36,184 bases of DNA. Origin: Micromonospora arida. Its GTDB lineage: Bacteria; Actinomycetota; Actinomycetes; Mycobacteriales; Micromonosporaceae. The notes below the pieces were generated by a model. That model had not been told where the DNA came from and made no database searches. It saw nothing but the letters and a program-made list of their open reading frames with translations. The position numbers and the translations under genes were made by a program. This document shows positions 17,807 to 25,359 of the stretch, in pieces; position 1 is the first letter of the stretch; every line of letters starts with the position of its first letter. The DNA lies in the NCBI RefSeq assembly GCF_003857035.1, contig NZ_QGSY01000182.1:1-36184 (forward strand), written 5' to 3'.

Positions 17807-18451
17807 ATGCCACAACTACTGCGGGTGCAGTGCTTCAACGTTTCGCGCGACGGGTTCGGGACCGGAGAGGGGCAGAGCCTGGAACGGCCCTTCGGTCACG
17901 CGGACCCCACCCCACTGTTCTCCTGGCGTGCCGCCACCGCCAGCTTCGTGTATCGCACCGAGCCGGGCGGCACCCGTGGCCTGGACGACTACCTGACCCG
18001 CGACGCCGAGTGCAACATCGGCGCGGAGATCATGGGTCGCAACAAGTTCGGCCCCCAGCGTGGCCCCTGGGAGAACCATGACTGGCAGGGCTGGTGGGGA
18101 GACAACCCGCCGTTCCACACGCCGGTCTTCGTGCTCACCCACCACGTGCGCCCGTCGTTCAGCCTGTCCGACACCACGTTCCACTTCCGCGACGTCAGCC
18201 CGGCCGAGGCACTGGCCGAGGCGAAGCAGGCGGCCGACGGTCGGGACGTACGCCTCGGTGGTGGGGTCGCCACCATCCGCGAGTTCCTCGAGGCCGATCT
18301 GGTCGACACGATGCACATCGCCGTGGCGCCCGTCGACCTCGACCGGGGCGAGCGGTTGTGGGACAGCCCTGACGAACTACTCGACCGCTTCCACCTCGAG
18401 TCGGTGCCCAGCCCCAGCGGAATAACCCATCTCCTGTTCTGGAGGCGATGA
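17807..18451 (+). CDS. dihydrofolate reductase-fold (RibD C-terminal type) protein 2
   Basis: 214 aa. RVQCFNVSRDGFGTG, CNIGAEIMGRNKFGPQRGPW, TPVFVLTHHVRP, GRDVRLGGGVATIREFLEADLVDTMHIAVAPVDLDRGERLW show the same fold as the preceding gene, with low similarity to it, so this is an old paralogue or an independently acquired relative. GAGAGGAG lies 6 nt before the ATG. Probably a NADPH-dependent reductase of unknown substrate, cotranscribed with its neighbour. Confidence 0.83.
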   Translation: MPQLLRVQCFNVSRDGFGTGEGQSLERPFGHADPTPLFSWRAATASFVYRTEPGGTRGLDDYLTRDAECNIGAEIMGRNKFGPQRGPWENHDWQGWWGDNPPFHTPVFVLTHHVRPSFSLSDTTFHFRDVSPAEALAEAKQAADGRDVRLGGGVATIREFLEADLVDTMHIAVAPVDLDRGERLWDSPDELLDRFHLESVPSPSGITHLLFWRR

Positions 18452-18475
18452 CCCGCGCTTCCCCGGCACTGTCGT

Positions 18476-18841
18476 CTACAGCCGGGCCAGCACCAGCAAC
18501 CGGTTGCCGTCGGGGTCGGTGACCCGCGCGGACCGCTCACCCCAGGGCTGGTCGACCGGCTCCTCGGTGACCGTCGCCCCACCCGTGCGCAGCGCGCCCA
18601 CTGCTGCGTCGCAGTCGTCGGCGTAGACGCACAGCTCCCAGCGGTGCGAGTCGGCCGGCCCGCCAGCCTCCGGGTTGGCGGCCAGGCCGAGCTCGCTGCT
18701 GCCCAGTCGGAGGGCGACGAACTCCGGGGCGCCCTCGTCCGGGAACTGGTAGGTCAGCTCGAAGCCGACCACGTCCCGGTAGAACGCGATCAGTCGTGGC
18801 AGGTCAGGTGTCGTCACGATCGGAAACGCTTCGGTGAACAC
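18476..18841 (-). CDS. VOC family (glyoxalase/bleomycin resistance-fold) protein
   Basis: 121 aa, a single VOC unit pair: FPIVTTPDLPRLIAFYRDVVGFELTYQFPD and ELCVYADDCDAAVGALRTGGATVTEEPVDQPWGERSARVTDPDGNRL. The final D-P-D-G-N motif is typical. Members bind metals or drugs or act as glyoxalase-like enzymes; no substrate can be named. GTG start, with GGAGG 6 nt upstream. Confidence 0.85.
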   Translation of the reverse strand: MFTEAFPIVTTPDLPRLIAFYRDVVGFELTYQFPDEGAPEFVALRLGSSELGLAANPEAGGPADSHRWELCVYADDCDAAVGALRTGGATVTEEPVDQPWGERSARVTDPDGNRLLVLARL

Positions 18842-19050
18842 GGACCACCTCCAAGCCGGACCCTAGCCGGTGCCGAGGTCCGGAAGGAACTACCACGGTC
18901 GATCCCCGCCGGAAAGCCGGATGGCAGGCCGTCGCCGTACGCCTCGACGTGGTCCGCAGGTCACCGCCGGAGCGCGACCCCGCCGGCGAACCTCCGCAGC
19001 AGTGGCGCCTGGAACCTGCTCCGAAATGAGATGCGGACCGCCTGGCACCC

Positions 19051-20115
19051 ATGTTGGATCTCGACATGGTGCATGAGCTTGTTCGCCCTCGGAAGGCACG
19101 CCCGGGAGACCGCCTCGCGGTCCTCTCACCGTCCTTCGCCGCGGCCGGTGCCTATCCGGAGATCCACGAGCAGGCCATGCGACGGCTTGCCGACCTGACC
19201 GGCCTCCTTCCGGTCGAATATCCCACCACCCGCCAGGTGGGCGCGAGCGCGGCAGCGCGGGCGGCGGACATCAACGCCGCCTTCGCAGACCCCCAGGTAC
19301 GCGGCATTCTCGCCGTCATCGGCGGCGACGACCAGATCACCGTCATCCCCCACCTGGACGCCGACCTGGCCCGCGCCGACCCGAAGCCGTTCCTCGGCAC
19401 CAGCGACAACACCAACCTGCACCACTGGCTCTGGGGCCTCGGCATCGCCAGCTTCTACGGCGGATCCTCCCAGGTGCACCTCGGCCCCGGGCCTGCCGTC
19501 GACGACGTCCATGTCCGGTCGCTGCGAGCGGCGTTGCTCACCGGGGAACGGCTGGAGATCACCGACCCGGGTGAGTCCGAGGACATCGGCGTCGACTGGG
19601 CAGATCCGCAGGCGTTGAAGTCGTTCGGAGAGCGCGAACCGACGGAGCCATGGAGTTGGTACGGGCCGGCCCGAGCGGTCACCGGCCGCACCTGGGGTGG
19701 CTGCCTGGAGGTCATCCAGTGGATCCTGACGGCGGGACGCTTCCCGTTTCCTCCGGAGGTTTTGCAGGGTGGGGTGCTGCTCATCGAGACGTCGGAGGAG
19801 CTTCTCCCCGCCCGCGAGGTCGGCTGGATCATCCGGTCACTGGGTGAACGCGGTCTCCTCAGCGCCGTCGACGCCATCCTGGTCGCCCGTCCGCCGGTCT
19901 CCGACCACACCCGCCGACCCCCGGCCGCGGATCGGGCACGGCTACGTGAGCAGCAGCGTGACACGGTCGTCGACGTGGTGACCCGCTACAACCCCGAGGC
20001 GGTCGTCTGCGTCGGCGTCCCGTTCGGCCACACCAGACCACAGTGGATCCTTCCCCACGGCGGCCCGGTCACCGTCGATGGCGCCGAACGTCGAATCTTC
20101 GCCGACTACCGATAG
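19051..20115 (+). CDS. S66 family peptidase (LD-carboxypeptidase / MccF-like)
   Basis: 354 aa. RPGDRLAVLSPSFAAAGAYPEIHEQAMRRL at the N-terminus, then the nucleophile region FLGTSDNTNLHHWLW, the catalytic Glu region GGVLLIETSEELLP and the His region GVPFGHTRPQ give the S66 Ser-Glu-His triad. It is longer than peptidoglycan LD-carboxypeptidases and closer to MccF-type enzymes, which cleave microcin-C-like aminoacyl nucleotides and give immunity. No microcin-like gene lies nearby. Start is ATG 19051 or 19066. The 209 bp upstream (18842-19050) show no gene. Confidence 0.85.
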   Translation: MLDLDMVHELVRPRKARPGDRLAVLSPSFAAAGAYPEIHEQAMRRLADLTGLLPVEYPTTRQVGASAAARAADINAAFADPQVRGILAVIGGDDQITVIPHLDADLARADPKPFLGTSDNTNLHHWLWGLGIASFYGGSSQVHLGPGPAVDDVHVRSLRAALLTGERLEITDPGESEDIGVDWADPQALKSFGEREPTEPWSWYGPARAVTGRTWGGCLEVIQWILTAGRFPFPPEVLQGGVLLIETSEELLPAREVGWIIRSLGERGLLSAVDAILVARPPVSDHTRRPPAADRARLREQQRDTVVDVVTRYNPEAVVCVGVPFGHTRPQWILPHGGPVTVDGAERRIFADYR

Positions 20116-20213
20116 GGGATCTCCGCCCAGCCGCTGCGGGCGCCAGCCGCTCGAACGCGTGTCGCCGGGCGAAAACGGTTGCGGATCCCCTGCGCGGTCG
20201 AGATTGTGCTCGG

Positions 20214-20903
20214 ATGCCGACCGGGACCGGGTACCACGACGAACTCGGCGAGTTCTTCGCGCAGAACGCCGACACCAGCCCCTACAACGCGTACACCGAT
20301 CGGCCCGCGATGCTGGCGCTCGCTGGTGACGTCGCCGGTTCGGACATCCTCGACGTCGGTTGCGGTGCCGGCCACTATGCCGCTGAACTGTTGGCGCGGG
20401 GCGCCCGGGTGACGGGCATCGACGCCAGCGCCACAGTGCTCCGCCATGCGCACTCACGTGCCGCTCAGGCGCAGTTGCGCCTGCACGACCTGGAGCAGCC
20501 ACTGGACTTTGCCGCTGACGCGTCTTTCGACGGCATCGTCTGCGCGCTGGTCATCCACCACCTGACGAACCGGCGACAGTTGCTCGCCGAGATGCGTCGG
20601 GTGCTACGTCCCGCCGGCTGGCTCGTCATCTCGACCACTCATCCGACGGCTGACTGGCGATACTTCGGCGGCTCCTACTACGACGAGTCCTGGGTCGACC
20701 TGCCGCACGGGCCGGGCGCCCTTCACTTCCAGCGGGCGACGCTGGAGACGTTCCTCGGCGAACTCCTGGACGCCGGATTCATTCTGGAGAAGCTCGTCGA
20801 GCCACGGCCCTGCCTCGAACTCCGAGAGGTCAACGAAGACGCCTACGCGCGCCTCACCGAACGGCCGTCCTTCCTCGCCGCACGAATGCGGTCCCGAGAC
20901 TGA
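20214..20903 (+). CDS. class I SAM-dependent methyltransferase
   Basis: 229 aa. The SAM-binding loop is ILDVGCGAGHYAAELLARG with the acidic VTGIDAS on strand 2, and VCALVIHHL, MRRVLRPAGWLVIST follow as in UbiE/COQ5-type enzymes. The substrate is unknown. A possible leaderless promoter has TTGCGG (20179-20184) and GATTGT (20202-20207), 6 nt before the ATG. The 98-bp gap upstream holds only this. Confidence 0.88.
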   Translation: MPTGTGYHDELGEFFAQNADTSPYNAYTDRPAMLALAGDVAGSDILDVGCGAGHYAAELLARGARVTGIDASATVLRHAHSRAAQAQLRLHDLEQPLDFAADASFDGIVCALVIHHLTNRRQLLAEMRRVLRPAGWLVISTTHPTADWRYFGGSYYDESWVDLPHGPGALHFQRATLETFLGELLDAGFILEKLVEPRPCLELREVNEDAYARLTERPSFLAARMRSRD

Positions 20904-21037
20904 GAAGGCGCTTGCGCACCACGCCCGTCGGACTCTGCTGTTGGCGAGACTCAATGCCGTTCTGGTGGCTGCGGGTCGGCCCGCGGCCGGTGGCGAATCC
21001 GGTGGACCGGCACTGATCGTGGTTGGAAACTGCGGGG

Positions 21038-21607
21038 ATGGAACCGACACAGACGGCGCTCATCGTGCCGATACCCGAGGCCGAGGAGGCGGTGGGCCGG
21101 TTCCGGGCATCGCTCGACCGGGCCGCCGGGTGGGGCGTACCAGCGCACGTGACCGTCCTCTACCCGTTCCTGCCCCCGCAGCAGATCGATGAGCAGGTCT
21201 TGGCGGTGCTGCACCAGACCATTGCCGGGATACCGCGGTTCGACGTCACACTGACGCACGTCGGCTGGTTTGGTGACACGGTCGTCTGGCTTGCTCCGCA
21301 GCCAGATCGTCCGTTCCGAGAGCTCACTACGGCGGTGTGGCGGCAGTTTCCCGAGGCACCCCCGTATGCCGGGGCGCACAGCGACGTGGTGCCGCACCTG
21401 ACCATCGGTCACGACGCCGCCAAGCCCATGCTGCGCCACGCCGCGAAAACCGTCGCCGCGCACCTGCCGATCCGCACAGCCGTCGACAGGGTCCGGCTCA
21501 TCGCCGGAACGCCGGACATCAGCCCTTGGGGCAAACTCTGCGAGATCCCGCTGGGCGCCACACCACAGGCGCCGGCTGGTACGGGATTCGAAGCGGCCAC
21601 AGCGTGA
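21038..21607 (+). CDS. 2H phosphoesterase (2'-5' RNA ligase-like)
   Basis: 189 aa. The two H-x-T motifs appear as VPAHVTVLYPF and VVPHLTIGHD, about 80 residues apart, as expected for the 2H superfamily. These act on 2',3'-cyclic or 2'-5' phosphodiesters of RNA or nucleotides; the substrate here is unknown. GAAACT (21026-21031) lies 6 nt before ATG 21038; the in-frame ATG at 21023 is less likely. It is the last chromosomal gene before the integrated elements. Confidence 0.85.
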   Translation: MEPTQTALIVPIPEAEEAVGRFRASLDRAAGWGVPAHVTVLYPFLPPQQIDEQVLAVLHQTIAGIPRFDVTLTHVGWFGDTVVWLAPQPDRPFRELTTAVWRQFPEAPPYAGAHSDVVPHLTIGHDAAKPMLRHAAKTVAAHLPIRTAVDRVRLIAGTPDISPWGKLCEIPLGATPQAPAGTGFEAATA

Positions 21608-21669
21608 CGTTGAGGCCCGGCCAGTGGTTCCGTGGCTGGCCCGCCGGGTCCTCGTGTCCAAGAACGTCG

Positions 21670-21707
21670 AAGGCCCTGACCAGGACTGTCGTCCTGGCCA
21701 GGGCCTT
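21670..21707. terminator. original chromosomal tRNA-Gly terminator, now at the left end
   Basis: A 17-bp stem with one mismatch (AAGGCCCTGACCAGGAC, loop TGTC) lies 6 bp from the truncated tRNA 3' half. It could also end the 2H gene. The same kind of hairpin accompanies the other two att copies. Confidence 0.7.
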
Positions 21708-21712
21708 CACGC

Positions 21713-21756
21713 TGGAGCGGGTGACGGGAATCGAACCCGCACTGTCAGCTTGGGAA
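21713..21756 (-). other. attL: 44-bp copy of tRNA-Gly 3' half
   Basis: Identical to the tRNA from its encoded CCA end through the T-loop, T-stem, variable region and into the anticodon (TGGAGCGGGTGACGGG through GGGAA). Identity stops at the anticodon loop. This is the original 3' end of the chromosomal tRNA gene, displaced by integration. Confidence 0.9.
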
Positions 21757-22002
21757 CCGTACAAGGGGCACTGGTGATCACTCTGTCGAGCCGCTCAGAG
21801 AGAGATCGAGTGGCCTGGAGTTACCTGCCACGGCCTGCTCTAATGGCCCGCCAATGGCCCGCGCAGACTGGCCTGGGGCGTCAAGCCTCGACTCCTGCCC
21901 CTCACCCTGTAGCACGCGGACCAACTATGGTTGGCCCGAGACAAGGCGCTTCATACTCTCGCCGAGTCTCGATCTTGCCGGAAGGTCTCATCGGAGGTTC
22001 CG
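21757..22002. other. left arm of remnant element, no gene; paired TAATGGCCC boxes
   Basis: 246 bp without a convincing gene. TAATGGCCCG-CC-AATGGCCC at 21841-21860 matches the pair at the right end (35859-35880). TATGGT at 21926-21931 lies in a small palindrome (CCAACTATGGTTGG) and may be the -10 of the cargo promoter. The leader ends in GGAGGTTCCG before the TTG start. Confidence 0.55.
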
Positions 22003-23577
22003 TTGGCTATCACCATTCGTAGGATTCTTGAGCAGGTGCAGAATGGGACTATCAGGATCCCCGCATTTCAGCGAGGATTTGTATGGGATTCCGAGCGAGT
22101 GGCCTATCTGATGGATTCCATCTACAAAGGCTATCCATTCGGCTCGCTGATCTTATGGCGCACCAAAGAGAAGTTAAGCTACGAGAAAAGGCTCGGCCCA
22201 TTCGAGCTCCAAGACGTAGAACCAGAATATCCGATCGACTATGTTCTTGACGGTCAGCAACGCCTGACGTCGATATTCGGGGTGTTCCAGACGGACCTTA
22301 GTCCAACCGAGGATTCATCTTGGACTCGAATCTATTTCGACATGGGCGCACATTCGGATCTCCAGGAAAGCCAATTCGTCTGCCTGCCTGAGAATGAAGT
22401 AAAGCCGGACCGCCACTTCCCCGTGGGAACCTTTTTCGACGTAACGGCTTACAGGCAGGCAACCAGCTCCCTTTCGCCTGAGCAGGCGAATCTGATCGAC
22501 CAGGTTCAGTCTGTATTCAAGGAAGCCACCGTGCCTACGCAAGAGGTAGCGACCGAGGACCGCGCCAAGGTCGCTATCGTCTTCGAGCGTGTCAATCGGA
22601 TGGGCGTCGAGCTGGACACTTTCCAGTTGCTTTCGGCTTGGACTTGGAGCGAAGACTTCGATCTCCAAGAACGAATTCGCAGCTTGGCAGATGAAGTCTC
22701 CCCTCACGGGTTCGGAGATATCTCAGAAGACACGAACCTCATCCTCCGCTGTTGTGCGGCGGTTGTAGCCCAGGACGCGTCGCCTGCTGCACTGATGGAC
22801 CTCAAAGGGTCAGAGGTCCGAGGGAGGTTTGATGAAATCGAAAACGGAGTAAGAGGAGCGATCGACTTCCTTCGGTCGAATCTAGAAGTTAAAACTCTCG
22901 CGAACCTCCCATACAGCGCACTTCTTGTTCCGCTTTCAGTCTTCTTCTCGACTTCGGGAAGCGCTGGACGCAAGCTCACAGATGAGCAGAGGTCGGCCCT
23001 AAAAAGGTGGTTTTGGAAGTCCTGTTTCTCACGACGCTTTAGTGCGGGCGTTCTTCGCAACCTCAAACGCGATATCGGCGAAATGCGAAAGCTTCAAAAG
23101 TGGGGCAAGTCGGCTATCGACACCTTCGCAGCAGTGGTGGACGCGGACTACTTCATGGAGCAGTCCTTCACGATTGGAACTGTGCACACCAAGACGTTTA
23201 TTTTGCTTTTGGCGAACCGTCGTCCTCTATCATTTGTCTCCGGCTCGCCGATCGATCTTGGGCCAGTTCTTCAAGCCTATAATCGTGAAGAATTTCATCA
23301 TTTGATGCCCCGCAGTTTCCTGAAGGGGCAAGGTAAAAGCACTGGCGAAATAAACAAGCTGACGAACTTCGCGATTATATCCGCGGACGACAATAAAACG
23401 CTGGGTGGTGTAGCGCCAAGCGTTTACAAGTCCAGGATGCCAGGCGCTTCGCTTGACACGATCCTGGAATCTGCCGCTTGCCCGCATTCACTCTTCGATG
23501 ACGATTATGCGATTTTCATGGCCGCCAGATCTCGGGTCCTCGCCGAATACGGAACCGGCCTAATGACCGCATCCTAA
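22003..23577 (+). CDS. DUF262 protein with C-terminal HNH-like domain (GmrSD-type, probable defence nuclease)
   Basis: 524 aa from TTG 22003, chosen because GGAGG sits 5 nt upstream and homology begins at ITIRRILEQVQNG; the open frame runs on to 21931. N-terminal DUF262: IPAFQRGFVW (about 19-28), SIYKGYPFGSLILW and VLDGQQRLTSIFG, where D-G-Q-Q-R (about 83-87) is the family's NTP-binding/ParB-like motif. A helical middle follows, then EEFHHLMPRSFL (HH about 432-433) with NKLTNFAIIS and DDNKTLGG, an HNH-type site as in DUF1524. GmrSD enzymes cut phage DNA with modified bases; by analogy this is anti-phage cargo, but modification dependence is inference. GC is clearly lower than in flanking genes (many AAA, GAA, TTT, ATA codons), pointing to transfer. 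Confidence 0.85.
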   Translation: MAITIRRILEQVQNGTIRIPAFQRGFVWDSERVAYLMDSIYKGYPFGSLILWRTKEKLSYEKRLGPFELQDVEPEYPIDYVLDGQQRLTSIFGVFQTDLSPTEDSSWTRIYFDMGAHSDLQESQFVCLPENEVKPDRHFPVGTFFDVTAYRQATSSLSPEQANLIDQVQSVFKEATVPTQEVATEDRAKVAIVFERVNRMGVELDTFQLLSAWTWSEDFDLQERIRSLADEVSPHGFGDISEDTNLILRCCAAVVAQDASPAALMDLKGSEVRGRFDEIENGVRGAIDFLRSNLEVKTLANLPYSALLVPLSVFFSTSGSAGRKLTDEQRSALKRWFWKSCFSRRFSAGVLRNLKRDIGEMRKLQKWGKSAIDTFAAVVDADYFMEQSFTIGTVHTKTFILLLANRRPLSFVSGSPIDLGPVLQAYNREEFHHLMPRSFLKGQGKSTGEINKLTNFAIISADDNKTLGGVAPSVYKSRMPGASLDTILESAACPHSLFDDDYAIFMAARSRVLAEYGTGLMTAS

Positions 23578-23619
23578 ATCAGCGCTATTGGACCAGCGGG
23601 CGGCCAGTGTCCCTTCGTC

Positions 23620-23700
23620 AAGGCGGCCCGGCGCAAGCCGAGCATGCGCAAGGTCAAACGGGCCGACGCGGCAACGGACCGGCCGCCGAGGCGAGCTATT
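23620..23700 (+). pseudogene. 3' remnant of a tyrosine integrase gene
   Basis: Closely matches the last 80 bp of the intact integrase (35782-35861): AAGGCGGCCCGGCGCAAGCC and GGACCGGCCGCCGAGGCGAG are shared almost exactly, with a 1-nt length change between them that shifts the frame, and the stop changed to TATT. Only the basic C-terminal tail is left; all catalytic residues are gone. Its distance to the att copy (about 77 bp) resembles that of the intact gene (91 bp). Confidence 0.85.
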
Positions 23701-23732
23701 GACCATCCCTATTTCCCAATGTCTAGAACCAC

Positions 23733-23771
23733 GGAAGCCCTGGCGGGACCTGAGTCCTGACCAGGGCTTCC
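23733..23771. terminator. hairpin next to the middle att copy (tRNA terminator mimic)
   Basis: GGAAGCCCTGGCGGGAC and GTCCTGACCAGGGCTTCC fold into a long stem. Near-identical to the hairpin at 35909-35945 and analogous to the one at 21670-21707. Confidence 0.65.
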
Positions 23772-23776
23772 GTACG

Positions 23777-23819
23777 TGGAGCGGGTGACGGGAATCGAAC
23801 CCGCACTGTCAGTTGGGAA
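23777..23819 (-). other. middle att copy (junction of the two elements)
   Basis: 43 bp matching the tRNA-Gly 3' half, with one base lost (CAGTTGGGAA instead of CAGCTTGGGAA). It is at once the right end of the remnant and the left end of the AICE. Confidence 0.88.
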
Positions 23820-24055
23820 CCTTCCAAGATTCCCAGACGGTTCTCTGCGAACCCAGGTGGCAGCGGTACCGAGTGGTGTGCTCCTCACCGACGACGGCCG
23901 GGTGCTTGCCGGAGCGGCCTGGCGTTGCCTGGCATAGCCGGGCCTGATGGCCTGCTCATGGCCAGCCGCGATGGTCAGCACAGTTTGCGTGACACGACGG
24001 CTCATACTGGGGCATCCAGGCAACCCTGCCGAGTCCAACAAGGGAGCCCGCCCGT
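23820..24055. other. left arm of the AICE, no gene
   Basis: 236 bp with no convincing gene. TGATGGCCTGCTCATGGCC (23945-23963) is a diverged copy of the paired AATGGCC boxes seen at 21841-21860 and 35859-35880, so it is a likely integrase arm region. Confidence 0.45.
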
Positions 24056-24709
24056 ATGGCCGCTCAAGGTGTAAATCCGTACTTGATCAGCATAATAGCT
24101 GTTGGTGGTACGTTATTTGGCGCGCTGGTCGCTGGAGGATTTCAGTACCTCACGAGCAAGAGGCAACTGCGCTGGCAGGCGAGAGAAGCCGAGTTGAGAC
24201 GCCTAACGGAGCTGGAGAAGTGGGCTCATGTCGCCCTTGAGGACAGGAACAAAGTGCTGTGGTCCGAACGTAGGGGCGCATATACGCGGCTGATCGAGGC
24301 CGCCGACGAGTGGATGGACGCGAATCGGGATCTCGCCGGCACGAGACTGCCGAAGGTGCAAGTCGGGAGCGCTAGCGAAGCGTCCGCCGCTTCTCCGCAT
24401 GTTGCCGCGTACATGACTGCGAGTCGAAAGTTCAGAACAGCTCTGCGTGACCTTGAGCTGTTTGGTCACGAGACCGTAGTCAAGCTAACCCGCGAGCTTA
24501 ACGTGTGCTTGATTTCCTCTTCAAAAGCTGCGCTTGACGGGCAGAATCGGCGAGAAGAATCGGAGAGGTCAAAGGCTCGCCTCCTGTCAGCAATGAGGTT
24601 CCATGTGATCGAAGTTCACATGCCGGAGCAGCGCAACCCCTCTGGCTCGGCCGGGAAAGACGAAGCTAACGATGGAAACGGCTCGCGATTGGACGGTGAG
24701 ATGTGGTAA
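24056..24709 (+). CDS. single-TM coiled-coil protein of unknown function, partner of HNH gene
   Basis: 217 aa. One N-terminal membrane helix (LISIIAVGGTLFGALVAGGFQYL, about 10-32) is followed by a long charged helical region (about 33-75, rich in Arg, Glu and Leu, likely coiled coil) and further helices; the last 25 residues are polar and probably disordered. Topology is probably N-out with the bulk in the cytosol. I do not recognise a named family. GGGAG lies 9 nt before the ATG. The stop overlaps the HNH gene start by 7 bp, so the two are cotranslated. GC is lower than in the AICE backbone. The neighbourhood suggests a membrane sensor or anchor for the nuclease; this is inference. Confidence 0.75.
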   Translation: MAAQGVNPYLISIIAVGGTLFGALVAGGFQYLTSKRQLRWQAREAELRRLTELEKWAHVALEDRNKVLWSERRGAYTRLIEAADEWMDANRDLAGTRLPKVQVGSASEASAASPHVAAYMTASRKFRTALRDLELFGHETVVKLTRELNVCLISSSKAALDGQNRREESERSKARLLSAMRFHVIEVHMPEQRNPSGSAGKDEANDGNGSRLDGEMW

Positions 24710-25233
24710 TCAGCAGATCGGATCAACTCGGACTTATTGCCTTCTCAAACGGGAAATGCTATTACCCTGGGTGCGAAGAGCCCATCGTTCGACTTATCGA
24801 TGGCACGCCTGCGCTTAACGCAAACATTGCCCATATATCAGGAGTTACTCCCGAGTCTCCGCGCTTCTCCGCCTCCATGTCAACCAAGGAGGCCAATTCA
24901 TTCTCAAACCTAATTTTGCTATGCCTTGCTCACCATGCAGTCGTCGATCGCCTTGCCAGTGACCGCTACACCGCAGCTTTGTTGCGCTCATGGAAAGAGG
25001 AGCGCGAAGCGCCTCTCAGTTGGACGCCCCCTGAGCGGATTTTGGAGCCGGAACCGTCGGACGGTTTGCGGGAGGCGGCCGAAAGGCATTTGCAGGACTT
25101 ACTCTCCGAGTCGTACGAATCTACTAATTTCCGAATCGATGACGCGTTGACGGAATTTGAGAAACTTAACGCCGAGGCGGCGGATGCCCTCCGCGCCCTT
25201 TTCCGGAGTTTTCCGAATCCAAGCAACGAGTGA
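24703..25233 (+). CDS. HNH endonuclease-like protein
   Basis: 176 aa, GTG start at 24703 inside the end of the preceding gene. Residues about 18-24 give a zinc knuckle (CYYPGCEEPIV), then NIAHISGVTPESPR and NLILLCLAHHAVVDRL, with the second metal-binding Cys and the His-His-x3-D seen in HNH nucleases. The C-terminal half (LREAAERHLQDLL through LRALFRSF) is helical and could be the partner-binding part. Small HNH proteins of this kind cut DNA and often serve as effectors in defence modules. GC is low relative to the backbone. The overlap with the TM gene argues for a two-protein system. Confidence 0.8.
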   Translation: MVISRSDQLGLIAFSNGKCYYPGCEEPIVRLIDGTPALNANIAHISGVTPESPRFSASMSTKEANSFSNLILLCLAHHAVVDRLASDRYTAALLRSWKEEREAPLSWTPPERILEPEPSDGLREAAERHLQDLLSESYESTNFRIDDALTEFEKLNAEAADALRALFRSFPNPSNE

Positions 25234-25317
25234 CGGTGCTTCCGCCCGCGACCGACCTGCCAGGGGACAGCTACCCACTAGCTGCCCCCCGTTGTTTCCG
25301 CAGTTCAGCACCTCTCG

Positions 25318-25351
25318 GGGGACAGCGGGGACACGGGGGACAGCGGGGACA
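25318..25351. repeat. four GGGGACA boxes at exact 9-bp period
   Basis: GGGGACA starts at 25318, 25327, 25336 and 25345; a further copy is at 25263. The array lies between the HNH gene and the 3' end of the XRE gene, at the border of cargo and backbone. The complement recurs at 34084-34108. It could be an iteron-type replication site. Confidence 0.7.
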
Positions 25352-25359
25352 CCAGGAGG

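Larger units (their letters stand above)
21713..23776. mobile_element. degenerate AICE remnant (cis-mobilisable type) carrying a DUF262 gene
   Basis: About 2.06 kb bounded by two partial copies of the tRNA-Gly 3' half (21713-21756 and 23777-23819). Inside are one cargo gene and the last 80 bp of an integrase homologous to the intact one at 34674-35861, in the same position relative to the att copy. All transfer and replication genes are missing. It lacks its own recombinase but keeps both ends, so the neighbouring integrase might mobilise it in trans. Confidence 0.75.

Noticed and set aside
19051..20115. S66 peptidase as immunity gene of a microcin C-like cluster
   Set aside because: The family fits, but no peptide precursor, adenylating enzyme or exporter lies within the window on either side.
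22315..23066. Minus-strand frames inside the DUF262 gene
   Set aside because: They are antisense to a well-supported gene with clear motifs and have no ribosome site or recognisable domain.
25318..25351. Regular repeats as a CRISPR array
   Set aside because: The unit is 7 bp at a 9-bp period, with no spacers of useful length and no cas genes.
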